Source: Aphelocoma coerulescens (Eukaryota; Chordata; Aves; Passeriformes; Corvidae). From it: 64,000 nucleotides of DNA. Of the stretch, positions 19,721 to 31,650 are shown piece by piece. Numbering within the stretch: the stretch's first letter is position 1; each line of letters starts with the position of its first letter. Where the stretch lies: the NCBI RefSeq assembly GCF_041296385.1, contig NC_091014.1, positions 63,992,578-64,056,577 of the forward strand, in the 5' to 3' direction. The notes below the pieces were generated by a model. That model saw nothing but the letters and a program-made list of their open reading frames with translations, was not told where the DNA came from and did not search any database. Made by a program: the position numbers and the translations under genes.

Positions 19721-20649
19721 GGTGGATGGAAAATGATCCTCTCCTGGCCCCTGCTGGATTCCTGGAGCAGGGATTCTTTTCCTCTTTCCCCCACCCCCTT
19801 TTCGGGCTTTGTCCCACAGCTTTTGCTTCCAATCCTTGGATCCTTTCCTTCACTCCAGGACTCCCAGCAGTTCCACGCCCTCTTTTCTCCCATCCTGGTA
19901 ATTTCTGCAAGAACGGATCTGTGCATTTCAGTTCCCTTCTCTTTTCTCCAACAGTTCCCACCAATCCAGATCTAAAGCTGACACAAGGAGCTCTCAGTGC
20001 CCACAGATCCAAACCCAGACCTTGCCATCCCTAAACCAGCAACTCCAAACACATAGTACTGGAAAATTTGCATTAATTCAAACCTAACATTTAGGACACA
20101 CCTCAGGCTGCAGCACAGGGTCAGTGCAGACACATGATCCACAGGAGCCGTGGGATTTTCTGCTCTTCCTGCAATGGCATTTATGCCTGAGCAGTTCAGA
20201 ACAAGGCCTGAGCAGACAGGACTGGAGAATAAACACCGAGCAATGACCCTTGTGCTTGGCAGGGGCCTGGGGCATCCCAGTCCAGGATATTGGCTTCTTT
20301 TCCTTTTTTCAATGCAATTAACCTGGCATGAGGACTTTTTAATCCATCCAGATAATGAGACACATTTCCTGAAACACATCCTCCATATAAATGGGAAGTA
20401 CGGAAAAGCTCACTGCCGTATCCAGAAACCCTTCAGCAAAGCACTTGGAAAAGCAAGAGTGGTGGGGGATTACCTGGAGCACCAGGGAACCAAAGCAAAG
20501 ATGGCAAACCAGCCCACAGCAAACAGCTGCCACTGCTTCTCACTCCAGTCACTACAGCAAGCACAGCTTCCCTGGAATTTCCTACTCAGCTCCTCTTCCA
20601 AGCTCAACGGGTGAAGGAACAGGCACTCCAATGTCACAGCAGCTTGTGG
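19721..20649. other. Unassigned, possible gag side of the pol remnant
   Basis: This is the minus-strand upstream side of the pol fragment, where gag would sit. I recognise no capsid major-homology region or nucleocapsid zinc knuckle. Nothing else seen. Confidence 0.3.
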
Positions 20650-21087
20650 TGTGGGATGGTGAGGTGCCACAACCTTCCGAAAACGTCTCCAAGGCGAAGC
20701 TGCTCGGCAGGTGTAGGAGAAAGGCTCACGAAGGATGGCTGCACTTCAGGCGGCTCTCTTGAAAGCTGTTTATTGCATAGGCAAAGTTACAGCATTTCAG
20801 GGAGTGGGTATCCAGAGCCAGCCCTACAGCTGCCAGCTCCAGCTGTAGGCATCCCTGAAGCTGCTTTCTGTTCAAGTTACAAAGCACTTTATACTTTCCT
20901 TTGCAGAGTATCTTAATACATACCAATAAGCACCATACACAATGCCTTTACATTTGCCTATAGCCTATCAGAACTACCACCATCACCATATTATAGTCAT
21001 TATAATCCAATCACAGGAGTAAGTAAGTTACAATTTAAGCTTACAGTGAAAAATTCTCAAACCTCTTTTCTTCTTCCTACATCAACA
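20650..21087 (-). mobile_element. Retroviral LTR, minus orientation
   Basis: On the minus strand the element begins TGTTGATGTAGG and ends CATCCCACA, giving a partial terminal inverted repeat. A TATA-like AAGTATAAAGTGC lies near 20885-20897 and AATAAA near 20769-20774, with a CCAAT-like GATTGGAT upstream. This matches an avian ERVL-type LTR in layout. No target duplication was found, so it may be a solo LTR with worn flanks or the remnant of a larger insertion. Confidence 0.65.
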
Positions 21088-21399
21088 TTTCTTGTTTGCC
21101 TGCCATATCTCTCTTTTTGGTAAAGGCATGTTTTCTATTTACTTATGCTCTTCTTGAGACTTATTTACTTGGTGAAAAACATGCCTTTGTTTGTAGTCAC
21201 ATAGCTTTGTCCTATTCATAAAAATCTCCTTCCAACTCATCTCCAACCTTTGCCTTCTCAGTTACTCAGCGATCAGTGCTTCAGCAAAACATCTTTTACT
21301 CTGTATCAGAACTTGCTTTCATTTCTACCTCATCCTCAGTTTCTACATTCAGAGATCTTTCTGCCAAACCTACATATCTGTGAAACTTTCTTACCAAAC

Positions 21400-21897
21400 T
21401 TTCATCCTCCCCAACAGGCAGGACCACCACACGCACACAGATAGCTCCAGAAAATGGGCTGACGGCAAAGATGCAGGAAGGGTCTTCATATGGGGTTCCA
21501 TGGGAGGAGTTTATTGCAGCCACTCACGTAAAGGGGTCCAGGGATAAAGACAAAGAACATTGGAGGGTCCAAGTTTAAATACGGGAGTGGAGGGAGCATC
21601 AGAGACCAATGATCTGAGGGCATGGGGGCGGTACACAGGCGGGGCTAGGGAATGGCAGCCAGTGGGAAACTCTGAGGGAGTGGTGATGGGCAAGGGCCAG
21701 TGGGGGAACAGGGAGTGGAGAACCTTCTAGGGCAGGGACGTATAAGGTAACAAGGGGCAGGGAGGCCAAGGGGCCAACCAGGGAAGCAGAACTGGGGTAC
21801 ATTAGCGTAGCAAAACAGAGAATTCTGGGGGGAAGGCTTTTTGTCTCCCTAACTTGGGGAGGATCTTTGGTACTAGGGACTGTCCCACCGATGGACA
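21400..21897 (-). mobile_element. Second retroviral LTR, minus orientation
   Basis: Minus strand starts TGTCCATCGGTGGGACAG and carries TATTTAAA (about 21577-21584) and AATAAA (21509-21514), an LTR promoter and poly(A) layout. The low-coordinate end (near CCTCCCCAACAGG) is not fixed. A short minus-strand frame (21296-21523) crosses the end without domain content. The two LTRs at 20650-21087 and here differ in sequence, so they belong to different families. Confidence 0.65.
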
Positions 21898-23044
21898 CTC
21901 TTTGTCCCTAGTACTGCAGGCCCACCGGCCTCCGCACTCCGTGCTTTGGGCAGCACAGTCCCACCAGGAGCAACTGGAATCCCAGGGTGGATCTGAATGT
22001 GGGACTTCCTCTTGCCACTCTCTCCACCTTTTCTCCAGCTCAGCCCTGGGCTGGGAAACAAATGACAACATTTTAAAAACATCCTTGAGGTGTCTTGAGG
22101 ATGCCCAGGCTTGGGAGAAAGCCCTTCCCACCACCCTCATGGCCTTTTCCCACTCTGAGGAACTGTGGAAAAGCACATCCAGACCTGAATCGGACAGCCT
22201 GGGATGTTTTCTGCACACCAAACGCCACAGCCCCGAGCACCAGGAGCCTCAAAATGCTCTGGATGCAATTCCCAGCCTGTAAGGCTGCAGAAATTGTACA
22301 AGCAATGATGCATCATTTTCATTCTACCTTGACAGAGCAAAAACCTGAAGGAGATAACACCTAACACATGTCTCTGTGAAAACAGATTCAAGAACTGATG
22401 CAAAGGCTGAGAATTGAGATCTGCAGCAAGAAGGACTGCAATGTTGCCAAAAGAAAAAAAAAGAGCCATGCAGATGCAATGGTAACAACATTATTAATCA
22501 AGGGTTTGAACACCAAAAGCAGTGCATCCAGTGCTCAAAATCACAAGCAAGAAGGGAACTGAAAAAAGATTATGAATGTGCCCTGGAGTTCAGAAATTTG
22601 GGATGTAGCCATATTGTTACCAGATTCATGGGCTTAATTGTGATTGCATTATTGCCCATAGATTGTCAACTAATCTAGCAGAAGAACACCAGCAAGGAGC
22701 TAACAGAAAGTGGCAATGCTGGCAAAGCAGGTCCCACTGCCTTTGGGTTGTCTTGTCAGGGGTCCCATGATAGTACTTTCCAAACGTTTTCCAAAAGATG
22801 TTGATATCCACCAAAAAAAGCTGAAGAACCAGATTCATACAAATCAGAACCTGAAAGACAGAAGCCCAAAAATGACATGTCCCGTGCTGCATTAATGCTA
22901 ATGTGGAAGTTAAGAAAAATAGAAGAGTTTTTTTCTTTGCAAAGTAGAAGGTGTGGAAATCTGGCTGATGAAACGAACCAAAATACTGGCAAAAACCCAC
23001 TAGGGGACATATTGGCCTTTCAGACACTGAGTAATCCTGTGAAA
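21898..23044. other. Non-coding stretch, nothing recognised
   Basis: Open frames at 21854-22282 and 22626-23027 lie on opposite strands and lack domains. No repeat or exon recognised. Confidence 0.4.
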
Positions 23045-23256
23045 AATCATAGAATCACAGACTATCCTGAGTTGGAAGGGACCCATCAGGATCATCAAGT
23101 CCAACACCTGGCTCTGCACACCCTCCAACAATGCAACCCTGTGCCTGTCCAAGCATTGTCCAAACATTCCTTGAGCTCTGATAGCCTTGGAGCTGTGACC
23201 ATTTCACTGGGAAGCCTGTCCAGTGTCCTTTTCCTAATATTCACCCTAACTAACAG
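23045..23256 (-). mobile_element. CR1 LINE 3' fragment (older subfamily)
   Basis: Begins with the reverse tail AATCATAGAATCACAGA, then GAGTTGGAAGGGACCCATCA, AAGTCCAACACCTGGCTCTG and ACCATTTCACTGGGAAGCCT. Minus orientation. It belongs to the CR1 group with the TCCAACACCTGG block. Confidence 0.9.
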
Positions 23257-24043
23257 GAATAAAGATGTACAGAAACAGACGTCACTTTAGCTCAGCACAA
23301 AGGTGGTGGAAAATTATTTTATATGGTTTATCCCCAAAATTCACTGGGTCTAATGTTAAAGGTAACAAATATATTTGCTTTCAACATTTATTACATAAAT
23401 TAAGATGTTTACATTCAGAAATGTTTCTGAAACATTCTAACAGCAGTGCCATGTAACAAAGAAATATTTACATTATAAACACCATGAGTTGTTCACAAAC
23501 GTTTTTACCCGTTGCTGGTTTGCTATGAGTTCCAAGTTCCCGACTCATAGACTCATAGACTCACAAAGATTGCTCCTTGAACAGTAAATCTAGTGCAAGA
23601 AACTACTTTACCAGAAATACTGAAACTATGAATTTAGAAGACATGATAAAGGTCTACAGGATGTGGTTTTTTTGAATGAAGAAATATATCTACAGGCTAC
23701 AAGATTTCATATTAATAGACTTATAAAATGCTATTTGCTTGTGCAAGAGATCTTTAAATATTAAAGCAAGAAGGGAATTTATTTAGAAATGTACTAGAAA
23801 GCATAACTAAAATAACAGAGGTAAAATAAATGCCCGTAAGTAATTGTTCCCCTTCATCAAGATTTATATCTGTGTACTTTGTAGCTGATCCTGGCCAGTC
23901 ATTTGTGTTGTTTTATGAACACTTGCACAGCCAGTAGATTAAGGTTACAAAGAAAGACAGTGAATTGAGAACTCACACCTTTCTGTTCCTTACAGCCTAT
24001 TGAATGTGTATTTGCCCCAGCTTGAGCGTGTTTCCACTAGCAT
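23257..24043. other. AT-rich spacer
   Basis: Nothing recognised except a small tandem of ACTCATAG units near 23544-23564. Confidence 0.4.
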
Positions 24044-24300
24044 TCAACCTCCACCCTCACAGGGAAGACTTTTTTCCTCATATCCAATCTAACCCTGCTC
24101 TCTGTCAGTGTGAAGCCATTCCCCCTTGTCCTGTCACTCCAGGCCCTTGCCAAGAGTCTCTCTCCATCTTTCCTGTGGGCTCCCTTCAGGCACTGCAAGG
24201 CCACAATGAGGTCACCCCAAAGCCTTCCCTTCTCCAGGCTGAACAATCCCAATTATCCCAACCTTTCCTGGGAGCAGAGGTGCTCCATCCTTCTGACCAT
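24044..24300 (-). mobile_element. CR1 LINE, inverted 5' part of a twin-primed copy
   Basis: Minus-orientation CR1 sequence covering the part from the AAAGGTTGGGATAATTGGGA block down to the GAAGTCTTCCCTGTGAGGG block. It stops where the adjoining plus-orientation segment starts in consensus terms. Together they account for one CR1 3' region with its 5' portion flipped. Confidence 0.85.
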
Positions 24301-24483
24301 ATTGGTGAGACTCCGGCACAGGTTGCCCAGAGAAGCTGTGGCTGCCCCATTCCTTGAAGTGTCCAAGGCCAGGCTGGAGGGGGTTCTGAGCAAGCTGGGA
24401 TAGTGGAAGGTGTCCCTGCCCATGGAATAAGATGATTTTTTTGGTCCCTTCCAACCCAGGCCATTCTACGATCCTATGACTCC
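24301..24483 (+). mobile_element. CR1 LINE, direct 3' part of the same copy
   Basis: Plus orientation from GGTGAGACTCCGGCACAGGT through GTGTCCAAGGCCAGGCTGGA and GGTCCCTTCCAACCCAGGCC to a CTACGATCCTATGACTCC tail. It continues the consensus almost exactly where the inverted segment leaves off. Confidence 0.9.
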
Positions 24484-27400
24484 ACTGAATTCAGTAAGCA
24501 AACTGACCCTCTGCACCCTAAAGGGCTCCACGGCAGACCTGAGACTGCAGTGGGGGGACAGCAGGAGTCTTGAGAAGCCCAGGCTGTATCTTCCTAGGTG
24601 GCTCAGCTGCTGCATGGGCAGATTTTGCCAGTCCTGTATTTCTCAGCAGGAGCAGGAAGCTGGCATGGCTTGTGCCAGCAGTCATGCTGTTTTTTCCACC
24701 AGCGACAGTCATCAGAGAAGATCGTGCACAATGAATTCAGTAAATTATTTCGTCCAACACAGCTTCTCTCTGCTTTATCTAATGAAGCCCAGTATCAAAC
24801 CCTTTCAATAAGGGCTTGTAAAATACAGGACTAGCAATAAAGAAATACCAGGTAACGAAATTCCTCTCAGTAACAGGAAAAGTTTCATGGAGAAAATCAC
24901 TCTGCACAGCTGGAGGACCACACAGATCACCCTCATTTGCCAGAGTATAGCAATGACTTCATTTCAGTTCAGTTCATGTAGTTAAAACAGGGAGATCTAA
25001 TTAAAGCTCTCTTTGGATGGAGAAACAGTATCAAGAGCAGGGAGAAGGGGAAGGATTGCTTTTCTTCAATGCTATCATCTCAACAGAGCTAAGAGACAGA
25101 CTTCTCAGATTTTAGGTCAGTTCCTTTGGAAGCATCATCTTCTCTTTCCTGCCACATGGACAGGTAGGAGCTGTTGAGAGTCCACGGGAACATCCAGTAG
25201 GAGTGGTTAGGAAAGAACACAACAACCACAAAGTGAATACTGGAGGCAGAGGGAACCAAGCTTATTTTAATATCTGGTAATGGACATTGAACTCCTGCAC
25301 TAAAGTACAAACACTCACTGTGGGAGTCCAGAGATCTCCCACGGAGCAAACACAGACTTCCCCTTCGCTGCCATCAACTGCCTGGATTTGTGCTTATGGC
25401 AGGAGCTGCTGAGTGTGCCACTGACAGAATGGAAAACTGTGTTAAAGAAAACATCTACACCAAAATTATTGCTCCTGGACTCTGGAAATAAGTCTCTGAA
25501 ATTAGACTGTTGTTTTTCTCTGTAACTGGGTAAAAAGGTGCTGCCACCCATATTGCAGGTGGGGTGTAGGATTTCTGTCATCTCTGTCTAGCCAGATTTT
25601 AAGGTTCCTTGCAAGGGCCTTGGAACTGATTGCTCTTATCGGGTGGTGAAGGAATTTTCCTCACTGGCTTTGGATTTCCTTGTGAACAGACAGGTAGGGA
25701 ACAGAGTTAGTAGCTAAGTCAGTTAAAAGAGACTGTCTAATAATTTGCAAGAGTTATTGTCAATATCTGTGTATGTGGTGGGTTTTTCTGCCAGTTCTTC
25801 ATGGTATTTTCTGTGATTTATCTCATCACCCGAATTCTTTTCCACTTACTTGCCTAGTGTTTTCTTTCAACTAATCTCAAAAATTTTGAATATCCAGTAT
25901 TGGTACAATTCTGTGTCCCTAGAAGCCAGCAAGAGGAATTTTAATCTTTACTAATGTCAGGGAGTCAAGACCTTGCTCAGGATGCCTTACTACATGTAAA
26001 CTGGGGAGGGGTAGAAGGGTGCCTGCTTCCTCACTCTGTTGGAAGCAGTGTTCAGCCTGATTGTCATCAGGCCATATCTCTGGGCTGAGCTGATGGTCTC
26101 CAGGCAAAGCTTCAGAGACTCAAATTTTCAATGAAGGTATAAATCAGCTGGTAGACTCTTACCATGAGTGCTGGGGGATTTATTTGTATGCCTGAGGTTG
26201 TAGCAGCAGCAAACCTGAATTTGGAAGTCCCAGCTGAGCTCCAGCTGTTACAGTGGTGCTTAAAACACATCTATCTGATTCACTGTCCTCAATCAGCCAG
26301 AAGATTCCTTTGTAAAAATAAATGATTTCCAGGTTTTGCTTTCCCACTGAGGATATTATTTAGGATTATATTTCCCCAAGTATGTTAGCATGCATTTTCC
26401 AGGCTGAATCCTGTTTTATTTTCGGCCCACATTTCAAATGCCTGAGTGTTATTTCTCTGTCATCTTTCATTTGCAGTTCCTCATCTCATATGTATATTTT
26501 CTTAAACTTTAGTTTGTATATAACTGGATTTAAAACATTACTGCACACCTTCCCAAGTTTAGCATGTTCTTGGCTAACACTCCTGTTTGTAGGCACAGAA
26601 CCCAAGAAGATAAATTTACAGGATATCTGAAGAGTTCTCCTGCTCTATTCCCCTGCTCCACCATAGCATCAGCACTACCTAAATTGTTCCTAGCAAGCAT
26701 TAGCCTGGTCTATGCTTAGAATTCTCCAAATTTAAAAATCCCATTATTTCTCTAGACAATTTATTCTGAAAAAGTATTGTAGTGTTTAGTTTCACTTCCT
26801 CCTGAAAGATTTACAATGGCTGAAGAATCACTTTGATCCTTTGTCTTAAGCAGTTTTCATTCCAGTGTCTTCCTTCAGGTAGAACCTGAAATCTGGGTTT
26901 CTGACTAATTATCAGTGAGGGTGGAAACAAGGAATATTTCCCATTCCTTTACAGTCTCATTATTGCTTTTTGTTATTGTTGTTCTGTTTTCCTGGATTAA
27001 CTTAAGAGCTGTCCATAACGGAAGAGTTCTCAAGGAAACACTCTGATTTGCCATTTTAAATCTTTCACACCATTTCAACTGCAATAACTAATAGCCACAC
27101 AAAGACATCTTGGGAAACATTTTACACAAAACTGACAGTGAGAGCAGGTTCTAAGAAATCTCAGTTGTGTTTGGCAGTGTAGTAGTTGTAGGTCAATTCT
27201 TGGATTTTTATTTTAAAGCAGCAGTTCAGTGCTGGTAAAGGGAGTCAGCCTGACCAGCACAGTGACTCCAGCCTGCAGCTCCCTGGATCTTTTGGGAAAC
27301 AAAAGTTCCTCACTGTTCCTCCAGACCCCTTGATGGGGGCTGGTGTGGACTGATAAACTCATTATTATTGCCTTCATGCCCTTTCCTCCCTGGTCTTAAG

Positions 27401-30400
27401 ACCCCAGACCACTGTGAAGAATGAAAAATATTTTGTGTCTTCAGCCATTGGTCACTAAACGTGTTACTGCAACCATCTTTTTGCTTAATGTGACCCTCTG
27501 AATAGTCATTGGTTGGTAGCAACTTCTGGTAACTGTGGGCCTCAATTGGATCTCATCCAGTCCCTCACAGACCAATTCAACACTCAGAGAGACAGAGAGA
27601 CAGAATCTTTCCATCGACTTGAAAAAGCATTAGCTTGGGCCCTCTCCATGGACTTGACCTTCCATCACAGTATTCTGAGCCTCTTAGCTGTTACTTCCAA
27701 CCTTGTATCACTTAGCCACAAGTAGAGCTAAAGGCTTCCTATCAAAATGTCTGAAAATTTCATTTTAATTTTATTTTAATCTGCAAATATTTCACACTGG
27801 TGTGTTGCTGGAGACAGTCAGGCCCCAGCCAGCCAGAAGGTTTTAGCAGGATTACATTAGCACAGGTCAAAGATGACCCCTGGAGGACTAATAAATGCTG
27901 GCAGAGTGGTGTGCTGGGGATATGGTTGTGTTGGGTCCTTAAGGAGAGATTCCACTGCCTTAAACCAATTGTTCTACAGGTTCAGATTACTGAATGTTTT
28001 TTAGGAGTTCATGAACTGGGAACCAGGGTTAGCAGAGGGCTGGTGAAAGGCAGGATGGTTTCCCTGTTCACCTCTTTCTCTGTTTAAACCACTTTCAAAT
28101 TCCCCTCTGGACAGTGGGGAACTGCAGGCATCAGCTGATTTTGGAATGACCATGTTCTGTCTGTGCTCAGTTCTCTTCTGCCATTTGTTAACTCCCTTTT
28201 CTCACTTTTTTTTTTTTTTTTCCCCATTTCGGGGCCATTCTTTCCCCCTGTCTTTTCTGCTCCTTCCCATTTTTTCACCCATATCTCATTTCATGCCCAT
28301 CTGCACTCTTCCACCAGCTGATCTGGTTAGTTTGTGTAAGTTATTTACGTGTGATTTCAACTGCAGTAGCAGAAACAGGCCTGGACTGAGTTCCTATTGT
28401 GCAGTTTAAATGTATAACAAGGGACAGTCATCACCCTCAGGAGTTTATACTATGAATGAGCAAGAAAACAGAAGCAAATTGAGCTTCCCAGGTCCTGCAG
28501 CAGTTCAGTGGTGGAGCAGGAGTTAGTGCTGAAGTCTCTCAGCCTGCTCTCCTGAGTCTCAGCCTAGTCCCTGTCTTATCTGTCATCATTCTTCCTCTTT
28601 TGTGTGTGAAAGTGCATAGTTCATTGCTGGCAGCCTTGATCATCTGTCTGTGCAGGACCACCCTGGGGAATGTTGGTGGTTTTGTGCTGTTTTGATGGTG
28701 TTGTTTTCCCAGAGTTTTGTCCCCAAAGTTGAATTACCCTCCAGGATTTGCATACAAAAATGTTAGGCTGTGTGTGCTCCAAAGTCTTACAAGCTTTCAG
28801 CAGTCTATGGAGGAGCAGAGTTGGAATAGTTTCTGCTCCTTAAGGTGTGTCCGAGCTCCTTTGTGCAAAGCATGGGACACAGGGATAAGCAGGAATAACA
28901 CAACCAAGGCTATTTACATATATTGGGTTCAAACCACAGAGTAGACAATCTAAGCTCTTGTTACAATTAGTCTTGTGGCTAGAAAGCCACCGAGCTGGCG
29001 TGCTTAATGCTGCTTCTCACCTCACAATACACGTTTAACACCAGCTATTCCCCCACTTGTTATAGCAGCTGGGAAAACTTGGGAATTAACACATTACTAG
29101 AAGGAATTGCTTCAGAGCTGTGTTTCCCTTTAACAATTAGGGATGAAATTATCTTGTTAGCCTCTTTCACCTTGCCCTTGCCACATTTGCCACCTTTGCT
29201 AGCTCAGCTTTTGGTGGAAACTCTGCAGATGCACTTCCAAGAGCTCATATGTATCATAAGTAGGGAGGTCCATGCAAAAAAAGTACCCCCAGAAGACTGA
29301 TCCTAAGAGATTTTCCCCTTTCCCACTTCCTTTTTCCTACATATTCTCCCCACTATATCCAAACATTGATCCAATCACTCCAACAGTCACCAGGGAAAAA
29401 AAAAGCCTGTATTTTCAGTGACTGGAACAAGTGTTTGTATAATTTTTTTTTCCAGCCTTGTGGTAAGAAAGTACCACAAGGTAAGAAAGTAACCTTGTGG
29501 CCGAATTTCTAATCACTAACTTTGTCAAAGTCAGTCTGGGCCATATTAGCATCTAAGAAAGCAAAACAAAGACAAACCCCAAACCCAGGACACAAGCTCA
29601 CTTGAGAGGAAAACAGAAGGCCCAAAATTAAGAAAGAATCTGTGTGGACAGCTTCCTCTCCACAGAAAATCCTGAGCTTGGAGACATTTTGACAAGCCAA
29701 GTCCTGGAGTTGTATGATTTATAGGTGCTGCTGTCAGTAGATTTATTTTGTGGGTCTCTTCCAAGATTATCTCCAGTTCCGTGGTTTTGTATCCTGATGC
29801 AGGGCGTGTTTTGTACTTTGATTGTCTATGTGTTGGAGATGTTCATTAGGCTTTCAGAGGGATATTCCATAGCTGTAAGCCTTTTAAATCACATACAATG
29901 TGTTTCTTATTTCCCTATGGCATTCTGCTTGCATCTGCTTGGTATGTGGGATGTCCAGGCCAGCCGCATTTCAGTGGCCCGTTTGTCTCCCAGGGATGGA
30001 GCACGTGGCCAATAATACAGGGACATGCAAGCATTCATCATGCTTTTCTTTCGAAAGCACGTGCCCAGTGTCTAATACAGTCAATACTTTTAGGGACCAA
30101 AACAAGACAGGATTGTCCCCCGTGCCCAAGAAGGCAGCAAAATATTGGAGCATTTGCATTTAAGGTTCATAGAAAATAGGCTAGAAATTCTTTCTCCTAA
30201 GGAAACGACAAGGATTCATAAAGAATGTTGATTATGTTTGTGAGTTTATTTGCTAGCAAAACCCCTGGATCTGTCTCAGAGTCTATGGAATCAATGCATT
30301 GCTGCTTTACAATAAAATTGTTTAGTGAGGGCTGCAGCAGACAAGCAGGAGGAAGCCTGAGGAATGCTGCAGGAATATCTGAGGGAGAAATCCTCCTGCT

Positions 30401-31329
30401 CCTCCTTTTTTTTCTTTTCTGCTCTCAGTGCAAAGGAGCAAGGAGAAAAGCCTAGGACATGGGCTGGGATTCCTTAAATTCCTCAAACACCATGCAGCTG
30501 CCTAAGTGCCTTTTCCTCTCCCAAGTGTTTTCCCACAGGTCACTAAGCATCCGAACATCTGCTGCTGGATAGATGTACTTCCCTCCTCTCCCTGGCCAGG
30601 GGGAGTGCATTGAACCCTGGTTAAGCTCTGTTAGTCTCTGCAGGAGCTCTCCGTGTAGTTCAGCTGCAGAGTTGAGTCTAATCCATGTTTTCAGAGCACA
30701 CTTCCTACTAGGTGAGGCTTCCCACAGAGGAGTACTTTCTTTCTTTGCCTCCTGCTGGGCACTTGGACAAAGTAGTTAACATCCAGAATAGTTAAAATCT
30801 CTCTTCAGCCCAAGCACGTGTGTCCCAAAGCAGGTGGTGAATACTCAGGACAACAACTTCAGAAAAAGAGACTTTCTGGGTGCCTTCCTCAGGACTGCGA
30901 TTGCCGTTGAATACTTTGGGAATACTAAAAAGCTGAGAAGGCTGTCATGGATCTAGCATGGAAAGCATCCTCACTGGAGTGGTAGTCCTGCCAGAAGAAT
31001 TCCACAGAGTTATTGGGACAGCTGTTCTTCCTGCTTTCCCTTTTCAGCAGTTCCCAGTTTTATGTAAAAGGGATGTTGGGTGTATATTCTGCTGTTTCCA
31101 AAATGAAGATATTTAGGGAGACAGAGATTCAGCTGCATTAAGCCATAGTATTTCATAAAAATTGGGAGTGTCAGTTCATATTCACTAAGGAACTGTCACG
31201 GGTTTTAGCCTTTCTACTGCTTATTAATGTTATTCAAAGATCAAAAAATCTCCATATCATGCTTTTTAATGGAGAAAACTGCAGTGTTTTAGTAACTCAG
31301 AACCTTAACAAGACATAACTGTGCCCATT
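24484..31329. other. AT-rich gene-poor stretch
   Basis: About 6.8 kb without a recognised exon, CR1 or LTR. Poly-T runs occur at 28207-28222 and 29444-29452, and a hairpin at 29456-29481. The scarcity of CR1 pieces here compared with flanking regions is notable and may indicate constraint. Confidence 0.4.
29456..29481. repeat. Perfect 10-bp inverted repeat, 6-nt loop
   Basis: CCTTGTGGTA, loop AGAAAG, then TACCACAAGG. A further GTAAGAAAGTAACCTTGTGG follows at once, repeating loop and arm. The structure is small and its meaning unknown. Confidence 0.85.
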
Positions 31330-31650
31330 TTTTTTCCCCACTTAAAATTTTGCACGGCCTGACGGAGCAGGAGGCGCCATCAAATGGGCTCAGTATCCCC
31401 TTTCACAAATAAAGCGTGTACAAAGTGTGTCAGCATTTCAACTGGGGCCCTTCTCCTGAAGGCCTTTAATTAGTGCAGAACGCAGACTTCAGTTCTTTTG
31501 CCAGGGTAGATGAAAATGATTTTGGAAGACAGCCCAGACAGAGGAATTTGTCATAGGTTAGAACTGTTCCAACTCTAAGAACCAAGTGTACAGCTTATGC
31601 AAATCACTTTGCTAAACACAGATTCTGTGTTAATTTTTTTAAGGCTTTTT
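31330..31650. promoter_or_regulatory. Candidate conserved non-coding element
   Basis: The stretch has features common in vertebrate non-coding enhancers: no repeats, balanced composition, a POU octamer ATGCAAAT (near 31599), a homeobox-type CTTTAATTAG and a CACAAATAAAGCG block. This is an impression from composition and motifs only. Confidence 0.3.

Noticed and set aside
28915..28945. GGGTTCAAACC word as a tRNA B box
   Set aside because: No A box or cloverleaf pairing in the neighbouring 80 nt.
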